In this document: in pieces, positions 30,352 through 39,600 of the stretch | Layout of the letters: each line of letters begins with the position of its first letter | Position numbering within the stretch: the first letter of the stretch is position 1 | Assembly (NCBI GenBank): GCA_947471745.1 | Contig: CANJKZ010000409.1 | Span: 682,001 to 746,000, forward strand | Length of the DNA stretch: 64,000 nucleotides | Source: Closterium sp. Naga37s-1 | Lineage: Eukaryota; Streptophyta; Zygnematophyceae; Desmidiales; Closteriaceae | Direction of reading: 5' to 3' | Notes under the pieces: generated by a model | Database searches by the model: none | The model's input: only the letters and a program-made list of their open reading frames with translations | Told to the model about the DNA's origin: nothing | Position numbers and translations under genes: made by a program

Positions 30352-31520
30352 CACCCCCATAGTCAAAGTGGGGTATAATCAGCACAGCAAGCAGTCATAG
30401 AGCACGTTCACAAGGACAAGCAAAGCTAGAGGCATTCACAGAGGGCAAGTGAGGAGGAGGAGGGAATGTGAGAGGAGAGGAGATGGGAGGCGACGACGGA
30501 AGCTGCAGACACACGGTAGCGGCTGGCTCAGTGGCTACCGAAGCAAAGGCCCGGACTACAGGAGTAACTGGCTCTGCGGCTAACTCTGAGCGGCTGGAGC
30601 AACTGACCCACGGGCGACTGGCGACTACCGGAGATTGTAGCCTCCGGACTACTGGCGCTGCTGGCGACACGACAGCTCAACCTCCGCTCAACCTCTCCCA
30701 ACTGTCCCACCCCCCTTTCACACACCCCTTGCTGCACCCCTAGCTCCACTCCCACGTCACCCCCCTAGCACCACTCCTTCGGCTCCCACACACCCACCCC
30801 TTTCAGCGGCAGCTGCAGCAGTGGGAGACGGAGGAGGAGGAGGAGCAGGGGATGGCTCACACACCCACAACCCCCATACCCACCACCCCCATACCCTCCA
30901 ACGCAGGGCAGAAACGCGGGCAGCAGGTGGGGCGGCGTGTGAGCTGAAGCGGGGCGGCGCGCGGGCCCCCAGGGCGCCTCGACGAGCGACGGGAGGGGGC
31001 GACGCGCGGGCCCCCTGGCGCCGCGACGGGCGACGGGAGGGGCGACGCGCGGCCCCCCAGGGCGCCGCGACGGGCGACGGAAGGGGCGACGCGCGGCCCC
31101 CCAGGGCGCCGCGACGGGCGACGGGAAGGGGGGGCGACGCGCGGCCCCCCAGGGCGCCGCGACTGGCGACGGGGCAGCGCGCGCAGGTTCCCGGGGGCGA
31201 CTCGCGGGTCGACGGGGGCAGTGCGCGGGTTGACGGGGAGGGACGCGCGGGTCCCCGGGGGCGGCGCGACGGTCGACGGGGGGGGACGCGCGGGTCCCCG
31301 GGGTGACGCGTGAGGCAGCAAACCGCCGCGCGCCTCAGGGCGCACGGCGGACAGAAAACCGCCACGCGCCCCGAGCGCGCGGCGGGCAGAAAACCGCCAT
31401 GCGCCCCGAGCGCGTGGCGGGAAGAAAAAACGTCGCGCGCAACGGGGCGCGCGACAGACAGGATAGCAGCAGAAGCTAACGGTGGGCCCACAGGCAAGGA
31501 GCGTAACCGCTCTGATAGCA

Positions 31521-31661
31521 TGTCACAATAGCAAGAAGAAAGTTAGAACAGAGAAGAGGGGTTTCACTAGCAAACATTGGGATACATATAGCAAACCCTA
31601 ACAGGGCTGTACTCACTATAGAGTATCCCACTGCAGACTAGAGAAATATAGCATTCTGACA
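31521..31661 (-). repeat. Composite element LTR (middle)
   Basis: 141-bp LTR with the same polypurine tract on its right and primer binding site on its left as the outer LTRs, so it serves as 3-prime LTR of one unit and 5-prime LTR of the other. It is more diverged from both outer LTRs than they are from each other. Confidence 0.88.
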
Positions 31662-32488
31662 CACCCCCATAGTCAGCACAGCAAGCAGTCATAGAGCAGG
31701 TTCACAAGTACAAGCAAAGCTAGAGGCTGTCAAAGAGGGCAAGTGAGGAGGAGGGACTGTGAGAGGAGAGGAGATGGGAGGCGACGGCGGAAGCTGCAGA
31801 CACACGGGAGCGGCTGGCTCAGTGGCTACCGGAGCAATGGCCCGGACTTCAGGAGTAACTGGCTCCGCGGCTACGCCGAGCGGCTGGAGCAACTGACCCA
31901 CGGGCGACTGGCGACTACCGGAGATTGTAGCCTCCGGACTACTGGCGCTGATGGCGACAGGACGGCTACCTCCGCTCAACCTCCCCCAACTGTCCCACCC
32001 CCCTTTCACACACCCCTTGCTGCACCCCTAGCTCCACTCCCACGTCACCCCCCTAACACCACTCCCTCGGCTCCCACGGGCAGGGCGTCGCGCGGGCCCC
32101 CGGGGCGTCGCGACGGGCAACGGGAGGGGGCGACGCGCGGGCCCCCAGGTCGCCGCGACGGGCGACGGGCAGGGCGGCGCGCAGGCCCCCAGGGCGCCGC
32201 GACGGGCGACGGTATGGCAGGGGCAGCGCGCGGGCCCCCAGGGCGACGCGACGGGATCGCAGGGGGCGCGCGCGACGGTCGACGGGGGGGGACGCGCGGG
32301 TCCCCAGGTTGACGCGCGAGGCAGGAAACCGCCGCGCGCCTCGGGGCGCACGGCGGGCAGAAAACCGCCATGCGCCCCGAGCGCGTGGCGGGAAGAAAAA
32401 ACATCGCGCGCCACGGGGCGCGCAACAGACAGGACAGCAGCGGGAGCAAGTGGGCCCACAGGCCAGGAGCGTAGTCGCTCTGATAGCA

Positions 32489-32630
32489 TGTCAGAATCAG
32501 CAGTAGAACGATAGAACAGAAAAGAGGGGCTTCACTAGTAAGCAGGGCAGTACATTTAGCAAACCCTAATTTGGGTTGTACTCACTATATAGTACCCCAC
32601 TGCAGACTAGACAATTATAACATTCTGACA
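32489..32630 (-). repeat. Composite element LTR (right, 5-prime)
   Basis: 142-bp LTR nearly identical to the left one. The primer binding site TGCTATCAGAGC lies immediately to its left and target duplication GTTGC to its right. Confidence 0.9.
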
Positions 32631-33902
32631 GTTGCTTCGGTAGTAGCGGGTGCGATACAGCTTCACCTTCGGGAATGCTTGATTTGATTCCCGCTAACTC
32701 CAACACTCCCCTTCATTCCTGGAGGTGCGCCACATGGCTCTTCTTGATGACTCCGCACAGGTCCGCGCAGTACTGTAACTTCTGACGAACCCCCGTAGCG
32801 TCGAGGGCTGGAGCAGGTGTTGTCTTGTATGAGCGAATGCTCAATTGCTCCGTGGGCGACATATTTCGCAGAAGAACCCCGTACGCCATCAGGGACTCGT
32901 TGTAGTACCTTGCCTTGGCGTCGTCGGTGTCTTCGGCGGGTCCCGAGTAGCTCCCGTCGAAATAGTGGAAGAGCTGTGCGTTTTGCAGCAGCAGCTCCAA
33001 CTCGAAGCTCCACGTATAGAAGTCTCTGCTGTCAAAGCACACACTTGTCTTTATTTTTGATATGCTCAAAAACCTTGATTGCGCAGAGAGAATTGCCTCT
33101 TTGCTGGGACGGGGAGTTTTGGGGGTTGAGCCATTGGTGTCGAGGGAGAAGGTATGCGGGGCGGTATTGTGGCCGTTCGAGGCCAGTTGAGAGGGTTGGG
33201 AAGAAGTTACCGCGTCGCCGTTCCGCAATGTCTGGAGTTGTTGCTCCAGGCTGGTGAGTCGCTGAAGCATCTGTGCGAGGGCGGCGATTCCAATCGTCGT
33301 CGTTTCCTCGCTTGTCGCAGCCGGGTTGGTCTGCGCTTCAGCCGTCAGATTCGTCTGACCACCAGATCCTCCGGCCATTCTCACGCGTGAACGTGTGCCG
33401 GACGCCACTTTCCGATCGCCGAAGATTTCGGTGGTGGCGGTGCGAAGGATTCCTGAATCGCTCTCATACCATGTAGCGATCAGAAGTTGATCGTGCCTCG
33501 GATCACCTCAGGAAGGTTCGCACACGACTGAGTAGTGGTGGTGGGCCCGTGACCTCAATAGCAGAGTGAATATAAAATGCTTGAGATGATAAAAACATGC
33601 AAATACAGCACTATAAATAAGACTACAAGGGAATACCAATCGACCTAGCTAGCCATGGACTCTAAGGGGTACATTCCCTTATTACAGCGAAAAACAACCG
33701 TGCGACTCCAGACAGTTACGAAACTGTTCGGGCAGAATCCTCGCCACTGCTGCTGCCTGATGCTGTCTGCCCGACGATCCAGATCATTTCGTAACCGTAC
33801 GACCCTTCGCGTCACTCCCGTCCTTTCGTCTTCATTCTCGATAGTGTGTGCTTCGATTGCTGCGGTAAGGAGTGATACTTCAATAGTCACTATTCGTTAC
33901 AG

Positions 33903-34376
33903 CAGGTGCCAGGTAGAGGACGTGTCGACAGTTTCGCCAGCCGTGCACCGTCGAGCACGTGATGACGTTCCGCAGGTTGACTTGGCGAAAACCTCCTAAG
34001 GCGAAGTTCGCGCACATCTGCAACCTTCGCAGTCGAGCAGCTTCGGTCGGCTGGTTCGACGCTACTCCGTCGAACTGCATTTGCCTAGACGAGCTCGTCA
34101 AGTAGAGCCCGTCGACCAAAGGTCCTTGACGGAGCTCGTCGACCAGCGTCCTCTGCGAGCTCGTCGACCAGCGTCCTCTGCGAGCTCGTCGACCAGCGTC
34201 CTCTGCCGACGACTTCTGCGGACTGGTCGAGGTCGAACTCTGCGGACGGGTCCACGTCGAACTCTGCGGACGGGTCCACGTCGAACTCTGCGCGCAGTCT
34301 GCATCGACTTCTGCGCGCCCCTCGACTGCAAAGTCTGTTTCGCCCAAGCGAGGGCGGGGCCATTTCCCGTCAATAA
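33903..34376 (+). repeat. TCGA-rich dispersed repeat, copy 2
   Basis: Same start (CAGGTGCCAGGTAGAGGACG), same internal sentence (AAAACCTCCTAAGGCGAAGTT against AAAACCTCCTGGGCGAAGTT in copy 1), an internal array of CGAGCTCGTCGACCAGCGTC and CGGACGGGTCCACGTCGAACT units, and the same end (GCCCAAGCGAGGGCGGGGCC). The internal units differ between copies, so the array turns over faster than the ends. Confidence 0.7.
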
Positions 34377-34413
34377 TCAGATCAGTCGCGATCAAACTCG
34401 AATGGGCCCACGT

Positions 34414-34803
34414 CTTTAAAGCCCGCAGCCCAAGTTGTTCAACCTTACTAAGGTTGACCATTGGGTGGTGGGGGAGGTGGAGAAAGAATAGTCGAGGTGT
34501 TGGGGGGGTGGGTGTAGTTGGTTTCGCCCAGATTTTCGCCACGCTTTGTTTTTCTTGCTGACTCAGCAAACACCAGGGGCCAGCTCGTGTTCAGTTGCGA
34601 GAGTCCCATGTTGCACAGATAATAATATTGAAAGTTCCCCCCTGCTCACGTTTCGCGAACTCAGTGCAAGTGCGCTGGCCAATCAGATTTCTTCTCACAA
34701 TCCGTAACCCTAATTCGTGCAAGAAAGAAACCCAAAGCAACCCTCGATCAAGAATAGTAAGGTTGACCAGCGCGACCCGCAACTTAGGCTGCGGGCTTTA
34801 AAG
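34414..34803. mobile_element. MITE-like inverted-repeat element
   Basis: Ends at 34414-34437 and 34780-34803 are inverted copies of CTTTAAAGCCCGCAGCCCAA with one mismatch over 24 bp. Further inverted blocks (TCAACCTTACTA at 34439-34450 against 34755-34766) follow inward. The size of about 390 bp, long inverted ends and absence of coding suit a non-autonomous DNA transposon. No target duplication was identified. Confidence 0.6.
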
Positions 34804-34924
34804 CAGCAGTATACATTTGGCAGGGAGATTGCCAAAAGTTTGGTACATGGTGGAGGCGAAATTGTGGGGCACACTGTAAAACCCTGAACCCCGCTGTCAA
34901 ATGTATACTGCTGCTTTAAAGCCC
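34793..34924. mobile_element. Short inverted-repeat element sharing an end with the previous one
   Basis: A perfect 27-bp inverted repeat (34793-34819 and 34898-34924, starting GGGCTTTAAAGCAGCAGTAT) encloses 78 bp. Its outer bases overlap the right end of the 390-bp element, and a further related stretch (GCCCAAGACCTGAATTGCTC) follows. Two members of one family appear to be abutted or nested. Confidence 0.7.
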
Positions 34925-36688
34925 AAGACCTGAATTGCTCAACGCAAGTCAACGCGGGGCAAAACTGTGGGCTACGGCAGGGAAGCTGTGTAGAGCTTGC
35001 CTACTCAACAACAATTTGATTCATATGAGCGAAACAAAATGGATTCTGATTTTTTTGCAGTGTGATTGGGTGTGACTTTCAACCCAGACTTCCACCCACT
35101 CGAACTCCCCCGTACCCGTTTCGTTACCAGCCGTACAGCTTCACATAGCGACCTTACATTGGTACTACCTCCCCCAAAGTCGCCTCCCTCCACCTGGTTC
35201 AAAACCTTGAACCAGGTACTTCCCTGACGACGTGGTATTTTGTAAGTGGTCAGATTTTGGTGGTCCCATCCACCTCCCCGCAGATTCATTCTGCGGTTGA
35301 TCCAGCCAGGTGTGTTGACCTTCCACCTTCAATTCAACAAAACTCACTCCCTCTCACCCACAGCTGCCAGTACCCGCCTTGGGGGAGAGAAGATTGGACT
35401 ACATATTTATTTCAACATCCCCGTTGGATCGAAATTCGAGAATTTGAAGAGTTTAGCAAAACTTAGAGAATTCAAGGTTTTGCACCAGACCTCGCGCCAC
35501 ACAGTTCTTGTTTGCCCATGCTCCTAGTACACTACTGTTGTTGATAGGAATATTATCAAGCTAGACTAGCCATTTTTTTTTACCGACTTCCCCGCATGCT
35601 TGGATGTTACCATCACACATATTGTGGCGGTGAACAAGGGGAAATGGAAGTAGAATCGCTGCATGCATGATTCTAAATTGCGGCGCGGAAGAATCGAACC
35701 GCATTCCTAGAAAAATGCCTTCGCCCCACAGCCGCTTTCCTGTTCTCCCCCCACACCACACCAAAACATAATGCACCACAACAAACCACACCACACCACC
35801 ATCCCACAAATACGCCCACCTCACACCTCCACCCAACCTCCAAGTTCCAACCATCCATCTCACACAGCCACAACTGTGAGCTCGTCGCCAGCTCACTATC
35901 ACCCTCACGCGACCCACAGTCCCACCTCCCTGTCCCCAATACCTGTCGGCATGCAATGCAATGCAATTCAACTCGGCCTCGCAACGCAACAGCAAGCAAG
36001 CAACCTCCCTCGTTCGAGCCTCGGTCCAAGTTCCAGCCTCCGCCAGCCTTGTCCCACCGAGATGAGGTCGCGATCCGCGAAACGCGATCAGAAATCGTCC
36101 AGGGGGAAATTCAGGAGGGACAGGCGAATTCGGCGATATGTACCAGCTAGTGCAGTAACAGCCGCAGGTACTGTGGTAAGAATATCATGTTCGCGGCTGT
36201 ATGCAGACAGCGAAGCACCGGAGGGCAGGCCACTAAGCAGCAGCGAGGAAAATAGCCGCTCTTCAAACACCCACTGCACTTACCCTACAGATAGTCTCGA
36301 CGTGACAACTCATTCAGGCTGGTGACTACTGTACGAGGGTCTACTAGTAGCTTCAGAAACTGAAACGGCCCTTTCACAGAGTGAAACCGCCCCCAAAGCC
36401 GCGCTTGACTACTTGTTACAGTGCGTACTACACCGTGTACAATACATTGTGGTCAAACGCTCGAGTTTATCCAGGTCGTATGATACTTCACGAGCAGTTT
36501 TAGACGGTGTATTCTCCTCTCACCTCGTGGTGTTACTAGTAGAAATTTCTCGCCTCGGTCTCGCCTTGGTCTCGCATTGGTCTCGCCTTGGAGGTGACAG
36601 GCCACTGGACCACTGGAATCCGATTCAGCACCACAAGCATAAACGGGAAGCACTGCAGCGGCAGCAGCAGCGGAATCAACGCATCAAT
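34925..36688. other. Intergenic region before the beta-helix gene
   Basis: No gene is recognised. A hairpin with an 11-bp perfect stem (ACCTGGTTCAA, loop AACC) lies at 35192-35217. An A/C-rich CACACCACACC tract is near 35750-35800. The promoter and leader of the beta-helix gene should lie in the last several hundred bases, but no element is defensible. Confidence 0.45.
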
Positions 36689-39600
36689 ATGGCAGTGCCG
36701 CCGAAACGCGCTCGCCGCGGCGGCGGATCCACGCTGCGGCACGCGCTTAATCCTCTCGCGTTCCACGGTGCTACCGGCAGTGGCAGTGGCGGTGGCATGA
36801 CCACGGCTGTCGCGGCAGTCGCGCTCGTTGTCGCTGCTCTGGCTTCCATGGCTTCCGTGTCGTCCGCGGCTCCCCTCCCCGTCAGTAAGTCGACACTCCA
36901 AAGGGATCGTGAAGGGCGGAGAGCGGTCGGGTGAGACAGAAAAGGTGACTGGCAGTAAGGAGAGGGACTGGGCGGATTGGGGCGCACAGGGGTGATTAGA
37001 CGGACTGGGCTGCATACTGGGTCACATTGGGGCGGATTGGTTCTGACTGTCACTTGCTCGTCATCATGATATGATCAGCCCCAATTGCGTTCTGACTGTC
37101 ACTTGCGCCGTTCACAACTCCTTGTCTGTTGCCCCTTCACCCTTCTCTGCTCTCCAAGTATCAACTCTTAATCAACCTTTCCTTCTCCCTTTTTCGCCTC
37201 CCCTCCCCATTCCGCGCCCGCTCCCCCGCCCCAATTCCCCGCAGATGGCGCAATTCGCCCCCCCACACGCGGACCCTGCTCCACCGCCTTCCAGACCCTC
37301 TCAATCACCACTCAGGAGGATTTTAATCTCCGAACCACCTACTCCAACACCACCACCGTCGTCCTATACCTCACCGGAAACGTCACCTTAAACTCCACTT
37401 TATTCTTCACCTCTAACTTCTCCTGCTCCATCATCCGCGCGCTTCCGAGCCTCTCCTACATGCCTTGGCTCTGGTACACGAGAATCAACGCGCCGGCTGT
37501 ACGCGTTTTAGGCGCGACCAACGTGCAGTTTATCGGGATTGGGATCGGGTTTCCGTTCCATTACACTTCGGCGGGGATGGTTGCGTGCGGCGGGTTACCC
37601 GAGTTCCCTAGCAGGTGGACTTGCCCGGTGCTGCATCTCTATCGTGCCTGGGCGGTTACCTTTGCTAATGTAAGTTACGGTGCTATAGAGAATTCTCAAA
37701 AGCGAGTTTCCCAGTAGGTGGACGTGGCCTGTGCTGCACCTCTATCGCGCGTGGGCGGTTATTTTCGCTAACGTACGTTGCTTTCGCGTGCTTTCGCCTG
37801 ACTTTCGTTTGCCTTCGCCTCATATCCGCCTGCTTTTGGGAGCCCATTTTTTTGTGATGCATGCCCCTCTCTCAACTCCGCTCCTCACCTCCTCTCCTCC
37901 TCTTCCCCTGTATCCCTTTCCCACCTCCATCCCTTGTTCTCCCTTCCGCCTTCCCTCCCAGATCCCTCACCCTCGCCCAGGGTCGCATTCACGGGCGCAC
38001 GGATGTGTACCGGTCAGGGGCGACGGAGTTCAGCTACATGAAGCTGTGGCACGACTACTACGACCGCGACCTCGTCTTCCACAGCTGGAGCCGTCTCCTC
38101 TCCTCTCACCTCCTCTCCTCACCACCTTTTCTCCTCCCCTGCATCCCTTCCCCCTTCCCTTCCGCATCCCCTCTGCCCCACTCCCTCTTCCACTCCCTCC
38201 TGCCTTCCCTCCCCCTCTTTTTCCCCCTCTTCCCGGCCTCTCTCTCTGTCTTCTCCCTTCCAGGGTCGCATACACGGGCGAACAGATGTGTATCGGTCAG
38301 GGGCGACGGAGTTCAGCTACATGAAGCTGTGGCACGACTACTACGACCGCGACCTCGTGTTCCACAGCTGGAGCGTCATCCGCTTCGCCATGTGCGGGGA
38401 CCCCGTCAACCTCATCCGCTCCCTCAACCGCGTCACCAACTGCGAGATCCGAGGTGCGCTGGGGGGGGGGGGGGCGAGGTGGGCGGGGGGGGGATGGGGT
38501 GAGGTGGGAAGGGGTGATGGGGGCACGGTCGGCAGCATCTTCGCCAACAACTTTCGTCACGGACTTCCAGCTCAAGCTTTCTCAAGCTTTCTCAAGCTTT
38601 CTCAAGCTTTCTCCCCCCCTGCCTGCTCTCTCTCTCCCTGCTCTTGCTTTTCTTCCCTCTCCTCCTACACCCCCCAGGTTCCTGGAATCCAGTATAGATA
38701 TACGTGGGTACAGTTGGCACCACCATCGCAAACAATTTCATCACAGACATTCAGCTCAAGCTTTCCCCTTCCTGCCTGCTCCTGCTTCTCCTGCTCTCCC
38801 TGCTCTTGCTGTTCTTCCCTCCCTCCCTGCTCCCCCCAGGCTCCTGGACCCCGGTATAGATGTACGCGGGTACTGTCGGCACCATCATCGCCAACAGCTT
38901 CATCACCGATTTCCAGTTCGAGCTTTCCCCTTCCTGCCTGCTCCTGCTGCTTCCCTGCTCTCCCTGCTCTTGCTGTTCTTCCCTCCCTCCCTGCTCCCCC
39001 CAGGCTCCTGGACCCCGGTATAGATGTATGCGGGTACTGTCGGCACCATCATCGCCAACAACTTCATCACAGATTTCCAGTTCGACCTTTCTCTCCCTGC
39101 CTGCTCTTGCTGCTTCCCTGCCCCCCCCCAGGCTCCTGGACGCCAGTTCTCATGTATGCGGGCACTGTCGGCACCATCATTGCCAACAACTTCATCACAG
39201 ATTTCCAGTTCGGGGGCGTGCAGTGCGGGCAGGGCGACGGGAACGTGGCGGACTGCATGTTGAACACGATTCAGGACAACATCATCACGGCGGAGAGTGC
39301 CATCTACCCGATACCTAATGGAGACGGGTCCGGGATCTACTACGATCTCCACTGGTACAACCCTGGTGCGTCCCTTCCTGCTGTGCTGGTGGATGCTGCT
39401 TGAGGCGCCTCATTAATCGCCGTCTATCTGGTGATTCATGGTGGTGGAGGGAAACCACTCTCCACCACTCTCCACCACTCTCCACCACTCTCCACCACCC
39501 TCCACCACCCTCCACCACCCTCCACCATTGCTGATCACACCTTCCCAAAACAACCTGGACACGTGCAACTACATCATTGCGAGCACGCACTGCTACTACG

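Larger units (their letters stand above)
30210..32630 (-). mobile_element. Composite three-LTR non-autonomous Copia-like element
   Basis: Three LTRs of 141-142 bp at 30210-30351, 31521-31661 and 32489-32630 enclose two internal regions of about 1.17 and 0.83 kb. A 5-bp target duplication GTTGC flanks the whole (30205-30209 and 32631-32635), so the composite sits as one insertion. Each unit has a primer binding site TGCTATCAGAGC next to its 5-prime LTR and a polypurine tract CTATGGGGGTG before its 3-prime LTR, giving minus orientation. The internal regions are non-coding: a shared leader plus GC-rich repeats built on GGCGACGCGCGGGCCCCCAG. The outer LTRs differ at about 4 of 142 positions and the middle LTR is more diverged. 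It looks structurally whole and fairly young. Confidence 0.85.
29940..33700 (-). mobile_element. Gag-only Copia-like element, interrupted by a second element
   Basis: On the minus strand a Copia-type gag of about 230 residues (33408-32713) follows a primer binding site matching initiator tRNA-Met (33471-33460, TGGTATGAGAGC). It is followed directly by a polypurine tract and an LTR start TGTTGGAG (from 32705). No protease, integrase or RT is present, so the element is non-autonomous. Its 3-prime LTR is interrupted at 32636 by the composite element below and resumes left of 30210. A stretch of about 35 bp, ACTCTAAGGGGTACATTCCC and its flanks, is shared between the presumed 5-prime LTR (near 33642-33681) and 3-prime LTR (near 29954-29993). 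The LTRs are otherwise very diverged, so the element is old and outer limits are approximate. Confidence 0.55.

Noticed and set aside
30757-32489. Long GC-rich open frames inside the composite LTR element
   Set aside because: They are Arg/Pro/Ala repeats from GGCGACGCGCGGGCCC-type arrays, open in several frames on both strands, with no Gag or Pol motif.
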